DNA of 44,845 nt, taken from positions 1 to 44,845 of the forward strand of contig LNFL01000167.1 in NCBI GenBank assembly GCA_001464275.1, given 5' to 3'. The DNA is from Actinobacteria bacterium Ga0077560. Its GTDB lineage: Bacteria > Actinomycetota > Thermoleophilia > Miltoncostaeales > Miltoncostaeaceae. The notes under the pieces were generated by a model that was not told the origin of the DNA, made no database searches, and saw only the letters and a list, made by a program, of their open reading frames with translations. Made by a program: the position numbers and the translations under genes. Positions 25,851 to 33,414 of this stretch are shown here, piece after piece (the stretch's first letter is position 1; each line of letters begins with the position of its first letter).

Positions 25851-28550
25851 GGCGCCGCCGCCGTCCTTCGCGACGCGGATCACCGAGCCCAGTCGTTCGG
25901 CGACGCCGGGGAGGTGGGTGATCACGGCGATCAGCCGTCCCTCGCCGGCCAGGCGCTCCACGCCGGCCAGGGCCTGCTCCAGGGACTCGGCGTCGAGGGT
26001 CGAGAAGCCCTCGTCCAGGAACAGGCAGTCCAGCCGCCCACCGGACTCGGCGGCGATGTCCGACAGGCCCAGGGCCAGCGCCAGGCTGGCGAGGAAACGC
26101 TCGCCGCCGCTCAGGGTGGTGGCGGGGCGGGACCGCTCGCCCCGCCGCAGATCGAGCACCGCCAAGGGGTCGGGCTCCTTGCCGGAGAACCGGTAGGCGC
26201 CCGCCGAGAGCTCCTGCAGGCGGGCCGAGGCGCCGGCGGCCAGGCGCTCCCGGTAGCGGCCCAGCAGGTAGCGGGGGAAGCCGTTGGCCTGCAGGTCGCG
26301 GGCCACCGTGGCGTACAGCCCGGCCTCGGCGCGGGCGGCCGCCTCGATGGCGCGCAGGCGGGAGGCCTCGGCCGCCGCGGCCTCCACGGCCGCCAGCCGC
26401 TGCCGGGCGTCCCCGCGCGCCCGCTCGGCGGCGCGCAGGACGGCGGGCAGGGTGTCGGCGTCGGTCACCCCCAGGGGGCCGCCGCGCCCGGCGAGCTCCG
26501 CCGCGGCCTCCTCGGCCGCCTCGGATGCCGCGTGGGCCTCGGCGTCCAGCCGGGTGGCGGCGGTCTCCGCGGCATCGGCGAGCGCACCGCACGCGGCCAG
26601 CAGCCCCTCGGCGTCGAGGTCGTCGGCGGGGGCAGTGAGCCCGGCGGCCGCGGCAACCCGGGCGGTGGCCGACCGCAGCGCGCCGATCTCGCCGGCCTCC
26701 AGGGCGTGCAGCGTCTCGCGGGCCGCGGCGGCGCGCTGCGCGGCGGCCGCGGCGCGGTCGGACGCCGCGTCGGCCTCGGTCTCCGCCTCCCGCAGCTCCG
26801 CGACGGCGGCGGCGAGCGCGGCACCGGCATCGGCGTGCGCCCCCCACGCGCCCAGCCGTTCCCGCGCGGCCGCCAGCTGGTCGGCGTCCTGCTCCAGGCG
26901 GCGGCGCTCCTCGCCCAGCGCGCCCGCCCGCTCGGCGATCGCCGTGGACTCGGCCTGGTGGGCGGCGCGCCGCTGGTCCAGCTGCGCCGCCAGCTCCGCG
27001 AGCCGGCTCTCGGCCTCGCGCAGCGCCTCGGGCGCTGGGGCATCGCCGGCGCGGTCGGCCGCCGCCTGCGCGTCACGCAGCGCGGCCTCCGCGCGGTCGG
27101 CCTCGGCCACCGCCGCCGCGCGGGCCGCGGCGCGCGAGCGCTCCTCGCCCGCGGCGGCGTCCGCCGCGGCGCGCAGCGCCACCAGATCGCCGGTCTCCTC
27201 CGCCGGGTGGTCGCCCACCGCGCCCCCGCACACCGGGCAGGGATCCCCCGGACCCAGCCCGGCCCGCACCGCCAAGGCGGCGTCGCGGCGCAGGGCGGCC
27301 TCCAGCGCGGTCTGCGCCTCGCGCCGGCGCTCCGACGCTTTGTCGTGCGCCTCGACCGCCGCCTCGCGGGCGGTGGCGGCGGCCCCGGCCGCCGTGCGCG
27401 TCGCGGCGGCGGCCTCCTGGGCGGCCAGTGCCGAGCGCATGCTCTCGATGGCCGTGGCGGCGGCCTCCCGCTCGGCGGCCGTGGCCGTGCCCTGGGTCAC
27501 CAGCTCCTCCAGGGCGGCCCGGCGCCCGGCCAGCGCGGCCTCGGCCTCGTCGGCGGCACGCCGCCGCACCGGCAGGTCGGCCTCCACGTCGCGGATCCGG
27601 GCGGCCAGCTCCCCCAGGGCCGCCAGGTCGGCCGCGCCGCCGCCGTGCCGCATGCGCAGCATCTCGCGGGCGGCCGTCGCGGTGTCGCGATCGCGGGTGG
27701 CGGCGTCCCGGTCGGCCTCCGCCGCGGTCACCGCGCCGCGGGCGGCGACCAGCCGCCGGCCCAGCGCCTCCCGGTCGGCGGCCGCCGGGAGCGTCGCGGC
27801 GGCCCGGCGGGTGGCGGCGGCTGCGTCCCGGGCGCGGCCCGCCTCCTCGCCCAGCCGGGCGGCGCGCTCGGCGAGGGGCCGCAGCTCCCGCAGGGCGCTC
27901 ACCCGCGCGGCGGCGTCACGCGCGTCGCGCGCGGCGCCGGTGCGGCCGGCCGGCGCGTGATCGGGAAGGCCCGCCGCGGCCTGCGCCACGCCCGCGGCCT
28001 CCCCCTCGAGCGTGCTCTGGCGCCGCAGCGCCGCCTGGCGGGCGCCGTCCAGCGAGGCCACCGAGAACAGCTCCCGCAGGATCCCGTCGCGGTCGCGCGG
28101 CTGGGCGCCCAGGAACTGGGCGAACCGCCCCTGGGCCAGCAGCACGGCGCTCGTGAACGCCTCGAAGCTCATCCCCACCAGCTCGCGCAGGCGCTCGTCC
28201 ACGCGGTCGGCGTGCGTCTCGGTGATGGGCCCGCCGTCGGACTCCAGCCGCTCCAGCAGCTGCGCGGGCTCCGGTGCGTCCTTGCCGTAGCGGCGGGTCG
28301 CCCGCCACACCTGATCGCGCAGCGCGAACGTGAGGCGCACCTCGCCGTGGGTGTGCCCCAGGGTCAGCAGGTCCTTCGGGCGCCCGTGCTCGGGCGTCTT
28401 GCCGAACAGGGTGAACGCGATGGCGTCCAGCAGCGAGGTCTTCCCGGCGCCGGTGTCGCCGGCGATCGTCACCAGGTCGTGCTCGCGCCAGTCCACCACC
28501 GCGTGCTCGTAGGAGCGGAAGGCCACCAGCTCCAGCTCCAGCGGCCTCAC
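25830..28550 (-). CDS. sbcC: SbcC/Rad50-type SMC ATPase
   Basis: A 906-residue Rad50-family protein, the ATPase half of the SbcCD nuclease that binds and tethers DNA ends. The Walker A loop GDTGAGKTS is at 31-39. A long Ala/Arg/Glu-rich coiled coil runs from about 180 to 730, interrupted by the zinc-hook motif CPVC at 438-441 (GDPCPVCGG). The C-terminal lobe has the signature TLSGGERFLASLALALGLSD near 810 and Walker B LDCLFLDEGFSTLD. It is somewhat shorter than E. coli SbcC. GTG 28550 overlaps the sbcD stop (GTGA). The gene ends inside an 18-bp hairpin. It is the last gene of the nurA-herA-sbcD-sbcC operon. Confidence 0.96.
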   Translation of the reverse strand: MRPLELELVAFRSYEHAVVDWREHDLVTIAGDTGAGKTSLLDAIAFTLFGKTPEHGRPKDLLTLGHTHGEVRLTFALRDQVWRATRRYGKDAPEPAQLLERLESDGGPITETHADRVDERLRELVGMSFEAFTSAVLLAQGRFAQFLGAQPRDRDGILRELFSVASLDGARQAALRRQSTLEGEAAGVAQAAAGLPDHAPAGRTGAARDARDAAARVSALRELRPLAERAARLGEEAGRARDAAAATRRAAATLPAAADREALGRRLVAARGAVTAAEADRDAATRDRDTATAAREMLRMRHGGGAADLAALGELAARIRDVEADLPVRRRAADEAEAALAGRRAALEELVTQGTATAAEREAAATAIESMRSALAAQEAAAATRTAAGAAATAREAAVEAHDKASERRREAQTALEAALRRDAALAVRAGLGPGDPCPVCGGAVGDHPAEETGDLVALRAAADAAAGEERSRAAARAAAVAEADRAEAALRDAQAAADRAGDAPAPEALREAESRLAELAAQLDQRRAAHQAESTAIAERAGALGEERRRLEQDADQLAAARERLGAWGAHADAGAALAAAVAELREAETEADAASDRAAAAAQRAAAARETLHALEAGEIGALRSATARVAAAAGLTAPADDLDAEGLLAACGALADAAETAATRLDAEAHAASEAAEEAAAELAGRGGPLGVTDADTLPAVLRAAERARGDARQRLAAVEAAAAEASRLRAIEAAARAEAGLYATVARDLQANGFPRYLLGRYRERLAAGASARLQELSAGAYRFSGKEPDPLAVLDLRRGERSRPATTLSGGERFLASLALALGLSDIAAESGGRLDCLFLDEGFSTLDAESLEQALAGVERLAGEGRLIAVITHLPGVAERLGSVIRVAKDGGGASRIVEG

Positions 28551-29716
28551 GCGTCACCCGCCGCGGCGTCGGCATCGGCCAGCGCGGTCTCGAACGCGGT
28601 CAGCAGGCGGGGCGACAGCGCGCGGTCCTGGGCCCGGTACCACTCGTCGTACAGCTCCGGCAGCGGTCGCACCGGGGCGTCCCCGCCGGTCGCGGCGGTG
28701 CCGTCGGCCGCCACGGGTGCCGGGTAGCGCGGCTCGATGCGCAGCGCGTCCGGCACCGCCGCCCGCACCTGCCGCACCAGGTCGAGGACCGGGTGCTCCA
28801 GCTCCACCTCGCACAGCAGCCAGGCCCGGGGGTGGGCGGAGGCCAGCTCGGCCAGCCGCTCCAGTGGCCCGCGGATGCGCGCCAGCGGGCGGGCCGCGGT
28901 GAGGGGGATCTCCTCGAACGTGGTGCGCTGGCCGCTGATCTCCACCACGCAGGCGGTCTTGGAGTGGTTGTCCTCGCTGAAGTCCAGGGCAAGGGGGCTG
29001 CCGGCGTACCGCGCGGCGCCGCCGCTGCGGATTGCCTGCGGCCGGTGGACGTGGCCCAGCGCCACGTAGTCCAGGTCGGTGGGCAGGGCCGCCGGGGACA
29101 CCGCGTAGGTGATCCCCATCGTCATCTCCCGTTCGCCGCCGCCGGCGACCGCGCCGTCCACCATGAGGTGGCCCACCAGCACGGCCGCCCCGCCGTCGCG
29201 CTGCCGGCGCGCGCGCAGCTCCACCGCGTAGGCATCGAGCACCGCCCGGCACAGGTCCGCGTAGGTGGCCTTCGATGACTGCGCCGACGTGCCGAGCTCG
29301 GATCGCAGGCGGGCGGGCTCCGGCCAGGGCAGCAGCGCGGCGTGCAGCGGGCCCGAGCGGGTCTCCACGCTCACCACCGCGTCCTCGGCGGCCTGCACGC
29401 GCCCGGCCACATGGATCCCGCGGGCCACCAGGTACGGCCGCAGGGCGTTCCAGAGGTCCGCGTCGTCGTGGTTCCCCACCGCCACCAGCACGGGTCCCAG
29501 CTCTGCCAGCCCCTCCAGGACCGACAGGCAGTCGCCGAGGGCCACGGCGTCCACGTGCCGGCGGTTCAGCAGGTCGCCGGCCACCAGCACGGCGTCCACG
29601 CCGCGGTCGCGGCCGATGGCGGTGATCTCGGCGAGCGCGTCCCGGGCCTCCTCACGGCGGTCCAGGCCGTGCAGGCGCTTGCCCAGGTGCCAGTCGCCCG
29701 TGTGGAGGAGCCTCAC
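28547..29716 (-). CDS. sbcD: SbcD/Mre11-type nuclease
   Basis: A 389-residue Mn-dependent exo/endonuclease, partner of SbcC. All phosphodiesterase motifs are present: HTGDWHLGKR at 5-14, AGDLLNRR near 46, the catalytic GNHDD near 82, GHLMVDGA near 176 and ALGHVHRP near 219. The C-terminal ~140 residues form the capping/SbcC-binding part. GTG 29716 lies twelve bases after the herA stop and gives the canonical MRLLHTGDWHLG start. Co-transcription with herA and nurA upstream and sbcC downstream makes one end-processing unit. Confidence 0.96.
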   Translation of the reverse strand: MRLLHTGDWHLGKRLHGLDRREEARDALAEITAIGRDRGVDAVLVAGDLLNRRHVDAVALGDCLSVLEGLAELGPVLVAVGNHDDADLWNALRPYLVARGIHVAGRVQAAEDAVVSVETRSGPLHAALLPWPEPARLRSELGTSAQSSKATYADLCRAVLDAYAVELRARRQRDGGAAVLVGHLMVDGAVAGGGEREMTMGITYAVSPAALPTDLDYVALGHVHRPQAIRSGGAARYAGSPLALDFSEDNHSKTACVVEISGQRTTFEEIPLTAARPLARIRGPLERLAELASAHPRAWLLCEVELEHPVLDLVRQVRAAVPDALRIEPRYPAPVAADGTAATGGDAPVRPLPELYDEWYRAQDRALSPRLLTAFETALADADAAAGDA

Positions 29717-29728
29717 GGGGGCGGCCGC

Positions 29729-31480
29729 CTACCCGAACTGGGCGATCGCGTCCTTCGCCTTCCCGGCCTGCGCCACCTCGCCCGCGGCGGTGGCCCACGG
29801 CGGGAAGGGGAACTCCACGGCCAGCGGCGCCGGCACGCTGGGCTGGCTCACCAGGACGCGCCCCTGCATGAGCAGGCGGGCGCGGGCCCGCGCGGCCGGG
29901 TTGAGCCATCCGTACTCGCTGCGCTCCGCTTCGGCCGGGTCGAGCCGGCCGGTGATGCGGACGGCGGCGTTCTGGGTGACCTCCGGGGCCACCAGGGAGG
30001 CCTGCTGCTGGGCGCCCACCAGGATCACACCCAGCGACCGCCCGCGCTGGGCGATGTCGATGAGGGTCTCCTTGATGGGGCTGTTCCCGTCGCGGGGCGC
30101 GTACTTGTTCAGCTCGTCCAGCACCACGAACTCGATGGGGTCGCGGGTGCCGCGCTCCTTGGCCGCGAACGTCTGGGCCAGCAGCGTGCCCACCACGAAC
30201 CGCTGGGCGAAGTCGTGGAGGCGGGTGAGGTGCACCACGGCCACCGGCGGCTCGTTCTGGGCGCCCTCGCCCCGGGGGATCGCGGTCGCGTCGGCGCGCA
30301 CCAGGCCGCGCAGGCGGTGCGCCGCGGACTGCAGGCGGCGCGTGAACGCGCCGACCGTGCCGGCGGCGGCGTTGCCCACCCACGGCCGGGCGTCGCCGGT
30401 GCGCAGCAGCTCGTCGTCGCCCAGGAGCTCCACCAGCCAGTCCACCAGGCCGTCCAGGTCGGTGAACGGCGGTGCGGCCAGCTCGCCGGGCTGGCGGGCG
30501 GGACGCTTCTCCGGGTCGCCGCCCACCGGGCCGGGCATGAGTCCCAGGGCGCCGGGATAGCCCTCCACCGGGACCGCCCGGCGCAGCAGCTCACCCCGCA
30601 CGCGCTCCTCCACGAACGAGAGCTGAGAGCGCATGTCGGCGGCGTCGGTGAAGCAGAACCGCAGCAGCCCCTCGATCACGAACCGCCACGGGGTCCAGCC
30701 GAAGACGCGGACGTCCTCCAGGCGGGTCTCGCAGTCGGGCATCCCTGGGGCGCCCGGCCGGGGCGGCGCCCAGAAGCCCACGTCCGGGAACCCGCCCGGC
30801 GTGTCCAGGCCCAGGGCCGCCCACCGCGCGTCCAGCTGCGCGCGGTCCGCGCGCTCCTGGTACTTGCGGTTGTCCCGGTCGATGTGGAGAAGGTCCTCGC
30901 CCTTCACGTTGAAGATGAGCACCCGCACCCGGCGGCGCATGTCGGGGTGGGCCAGCAGCAGCCGCACCAGCGCGAGCGCCGTGGAGGTCTTGGTGGCCAC
31001 GCCGCTGATGCCCGAGATGGAGACGTGCCCGCCCTTGGTGCCGTCCAGGAAGTCCAGGTCCAGGCGGATCGGCAGGCCGTCGCGCCCCAGGCCCATGGCC
31101 AGGGTGCGGGTCATGGTGTCCTCGTACAGCGCCCGCTCGCGCTCGGCGCCCCGGGCCCGGCGCACCTGCAGGCCGGGATGCGGCGCGATCCAGCGCTCGG
31201 GGTCCACGCGGATGACCTGCACCTCGGCGGTCCGCACCAGCTGGGCCGGCATCTGGCCGTCGGTGTACGCCTGGGTGTCGCTGGGCATCGAGGCGCCCTC
31301 CAGCTGGGCGTACGCCTCGGTGACGACGGCGTAGGTGGTCACCTCGCCCCCCGGGTCGGGGGTGGTGACCGCGATGAGCTCGTCCACCTCGACGGATGCG
31401 TCGTCGTCGATGCCGATCTGGAACGCCTGGCTGCTCGCCGCCTGGTGCCCCAGGACGACGCCGAGCTGGTCTCCGCTCAT
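29729..31480 (-). CDS. herA: HerA-like hexameric DNA translocase/helicase
   Basis: A 583-residue FtsK/HerA-superfamily ATPase. Residues 1-95 form a HAS-barrel-like domain (LGVVLGHQAASSQAFQIG, VDELIAV, TYAVVTEAYAQLEG). The ATP-binding loop is GISGVATKTS at 157-166. Walker B FVVLDELNKY (Asp455, Glu456) and the polar sensor segment LVGAQQQ near 487-493 follow, after a long central insertion (about 200-440). HerA pumps double-stranded DNA into NurA for end resection. ATG 31480 overlaps the nurA stop (ATGA), so the two partners are translationally coupled. Some related ATPases act in phage defence, but the neighbours here indicate repair. Confidence 0.9.
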   Translation of the reverse strand: MSGDQLGVVLGHQAASSQAFQIGIDDDASVEVDELIAVTTPDPGGEVTTYAVVTEAYAQLEGASMPSDTQAYTDGQMPAQLVRTAEVQVIRVDPERWIAPHPGLQVRRARGAERERALYEDTMTRTLAMGLGRDGLPIRLDLDFLDGTKGGHVSISGISGVATKTSTALALVRLLLAHPDMRRRVRVLIFNVKGEDLLHIDRDNRKYQERADRAQLDARWAALGLDTPGGFPDVGFWAPPRPGAPGMPDCETRLEDVRVFGWTPWRFVIEGLLRFCFTDAADMRSQLSFVEERVRGELLRRAVPVEGYPGALGLMPGPVGGDPEKRPARQPGELAAPPFTDLDGLVDWLVELLGDDELLRTGDARPWVGNAAAGTVGAFTRRLQSAAHRLRGLVRADATAIPRGEGAQNEPPVAVVHLTRLHDFAQRFVVGTLLAQTFAAKERGTRDPIEFVVLDELNKYAPRDGNSPIKETLIDIAQRGRSLGVILVGAQQQASLVAPEVTQNAAVRITGRLDPAEAERSEYGWLNPAARARARLLMQGRVLVSQPSVPAPLAVEFPFPPWATAAGEVAQAGKAKDAIAQFG

Positions 31481-32475
31481 GCGGCGACGGTGAGCGTGGC
31501 CGGGATCGGCACGGACGCGGCCTGCGGGGCGGCGTCCTCCAGCCAGGCCTGTGAGGCGGCCTGACGCACGGCGCGCAGCGCGAGCTTGCGGTCGCCCATG
31601 CGGTGCTTGAGCCGGCCCTCGAGGGTCATGATCGGGATGAGGTTCTGCGGGGCGCGGGGGTCGCGGTGCGGGCGCCCGGCGTACCGCGGCAGCTCGGAGG
31701 TCGCGCGGTCGGCCAGCATGCGGGCCACCTCGACGCCCAGCGCGCGGGGGGCCTCACCGCGCAGGATGCCGGCCCAGCCGCCCTCGCCGAGGCCGGGGAG
31801 CCGCTGGTACCAGCTGAGCCGGTCCTCGCCGATCTGGAACAGCGGGGTGCGCTCGCCCACCCGCAGCCGGGAGACCACCATGCCCTGGTCACCCTCCAGG
31901 TAGATGCGGTGGTGGGACTTCACGGCCCCCACCATGGGCCCGTGCGCGTCGCGCACGAACGACAGGCGGCCGTCGAGCACGATGAGCCGGTCGGGGGCCG
32001 CCCACCGCTCGGCGAGCGCCAGCTCCAGCTCGCCCCGCATCTGGCCCACCAGGCGGGCCAGCGCGAACGGGTCGCGGCCCGAGCCGGCCCGCGCCTCCCA
32101 CCGGAACGCCCCGGACGCGGGCATGTGCAGGCACCGGTCGCCCTCGGTGATGGCCGCGCGCCGCACGACCACGTCGACCACCTCGGCGCGGTCACCGTGG
32201 CCGGCGCGCACCGCGCCCGCGGCCACCGCGAACGCCACGCCCGCCAGCGGCCGGGACTCGTCGGGATGCGACACCGTGAGCCACGCCTCCACCTGCTGCG
32301 CGCCGTCGATGAACACCAGCTCGCCGGCCGGGCGCGCCTGCGGGATCACGGGCTGCCACGCGATGCCCTCCACGTCGGTGCGGACATCGGCGACGTCCAT
32401 GTCCGAGGCGTCCAGCCCGGGGCCGTATCCCGGGTCGGCGACGTGGATCGACAGCCTGGGTGAGGGGTCCGGCAT
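31477..32475 (-). CDS. nurA: NurA-domain nuclease
   Basis: A 332-residue nuclease expected to form a complex with HerA and degrade DNA ends. NurA signatures: the metal-binding Asp57 in ELVFIDGAQQ, Asp168 in RLIVLDGRLSF, the central WYQRLPGLGEGGWAGILRGE block and the C-terminal HRDPRAPQNL motif (270-279). The open frame extends to 32580, but ATG 32475 lies six bases after a TACAGT -10 box, so a leaderless start there is preferred. It heads the operon nurA-herA-sbcD-sbcC. Identification rests on the motif order and on the HerA neighbour. Confidence 0.88.
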   Translation of the reverse strand: MPDPSPRLSIHVADPGYGPGLDASDMDVADVRTDVEGIAWQPVIPQARPAGELVFIDGAQQVEAWLTVSHPDESRPLAGVAFAVAAGAVRAGHGDRAEVVDVVVRRAAITEGDRCLHMPASGAFRWEARAGSGRDPFALARLVGQMRGELELALAERWAAPDRLIVLDGRLSFVRDAHGPMVGAVKSHHRIYLEGDQGMVVSRLRVGERTPLFQIGEDRLSWYQRLPGLGEGGWAGILRGEAPRALGVEVARMLADRATSELPRYAGRPHRDPRAPQNLIPIMTLEGRLKHRMGDRKLALRAVRQAASQAWLEDAAPQAASVPIPATLTVAA

Positions 32476-32481
32476 CGGCTC

Positions 32482-32487
32482 ACTGTA
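32482..32487 (-). promoter_or_regulatory. -10 box of the nurA-herA-sbcD-sbcC operon (leaderless)
   Basis: TACAGT on the minus strand, exactly six bases before the nurA ATG. No Shine-Dalgarno fits. A tandem GAATCGCCG pair (32511-32519, 32520-32528) lies just upstream of the -35 area. Confidence 0.6.
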
Positions 32488-32536
32488 GTGCGCGGCGCGG
32501 ACGTGGCGTCGAATCGCCGGAATCGCCGAACGGTGT

Positions 32537-32553
32537 GACACGGGACCCGTGTC
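32537..32553. promoter_or_regulatory. 17-base palindrome between nurA and dsbA-like genes
   Basis: GACACGGGACCCGTGTC is a perfect palindrome around a central A, in the 174-base divergent gap. Its size and symmetry suit a dimeric repressor or activator operator; a transcript hairpin is the alternative. It is about 50 bases upstream of the nurA -10 box and about 100 bases before the DsbA-like start. Confidence 0.45.
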
Positions 32554-32649
32554 TCGCACGTGAGCCGGGGCGACTGGCATCCTCCCGCCTCAGGAAGGGC
32601 GTGGCGCCGCCGATGGGGCGCCGGAGCCGAGGGACGACGAGGAGGCCGG

Positions 32650-33366
32650 GTGTCCAAGAAGCTGATCGGGGTGATCGTGGCGGCGGCCGTCGCCGTCGTC
32701 GCCGCGCTGGTGATCGTGCAGCTCGTCAACAAGGACGAGGGACCCACCGCGAGCAAGTTCCAGGAGACCGCGACAGAGGTCGAGGCGCTGCTGAAGGGCA
32801 TCCCCCAGAACGGCGCGGTGCTCGGGAACCCCGACGCCCCCGTGACCCTGGTCGAGTACGTGGACTACAAGTGCCCGTTCTGCGCGGCCGCCGCCACCGG
32901 TCCCGTGAAGCAGGTCATCACGGACTACGTGAAGCCCGGCAAGGTGAAGATCGAGCTGCGGCCCATCCGCCTGGGCGCCGCCGCGGGCGAGGGCAGCCGC
33001 CTGGGTCCCGACTCCGAGCGCGGCGCGCTCGCCGGCTTGGCGGTCGCCAAGCAGAACAAGCTGTGGCAGTACACGGAGATCCTGTTCGCCAACCAGGGCA
33101 ACGAGAACGAGGAGTGGATCACCGACGCCGTCGTCGAGGACCTGGTGGCCGCGTCCGGTGCGGACGTCGAGCGGTGGAAGCAGGACTACGCCGGTGACGC
33201 CGTCGTCGACGAGATGTTCGACAACGAGAACAAGGCGACCGCCTCGGGCTACACCGGCACCCCGTGGTTCGAGGCCACCGGGCCGGGCGGCACGAAGACC
33301 TTCAGTGAGAGCGAGGACTACGGCGTCTTCCAGGAGAACCTGGACGCCGTCGCCGCCGAGCAGTGA
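32650..33366 (+). CDS. Membrane-anchored DsbA-like thiol oxidoreductase
   Basis: A 238-residue protein with an uncleaved N-terminal anchor (KKLIGVIVAAAVAVVAALVIVQL) and a thioredoxin-fold domain facing outwards. The active site is Cys75-Pro-Phe-Cys78 in YVDYKCPFCAA, and the cis-Pro loop is GTPWF (Pro205). The domain has the helical insertion of the DsbA/DsbG-like thioredoxin_4 group, which makes or isomerises disulfides in exported proteins. GTG 32650 has GGAGG four bases upstream; the frame is open to 32560 but lacks features there. Convergent with the metal ATPase gene across a strong hairpin. The many Cys-containing secreted proteins in this window are plausible clients. Confidence 0.9.
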   Translation: MSKKLIGVIVAAAVAVVAALVIVQLVNKDEGPTASKFQETATEVEALLKGIPQNGAVLGNPDAPVTLVEYVDYKCPFCAAAATGPVKQVITDYVKPGKVKIELRPIRLGAAAGEGSRLGPDSERGALAGLAVAKQNKLWQYTEILFANQGNENEEWITDAVVEDLVAASGADVERWKQDYAGDAVVDEMFDNENKATASGYTGTPWFEATGPGGTKTFSESEDYGVFQENLDAVAAEQ

Positions 33367-33373
33367 CCGCGGC

Positions 33374-33407
33374 GGGTGCCGCGCCGGGACTCCCCGGCGC
33401 GGCACCC
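33374..33407. terminator. Bidirectional hairpin terminator, DsbA-like gene / metal ATPase
   Basis: A perfect 15-bp stem (33374-33388 / 33393-33407) with an ACTC loop lies between convergent stops at 33366 and 33415. No T-tract; the stem is almost entirely G and C. Confidence 0.75.
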
Positions 33408-33414
33408 CGCGGGC

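Noticed and set aside
29729-32475. HerA-based antiphage system
   Set aside because: HerA ATPases occur in defence systems with effectors such as Sir2 or DUF4297, but here the partner is a NurA nuclease with sbcD and sbcC in the same operon, which indicates DNA-end repair.
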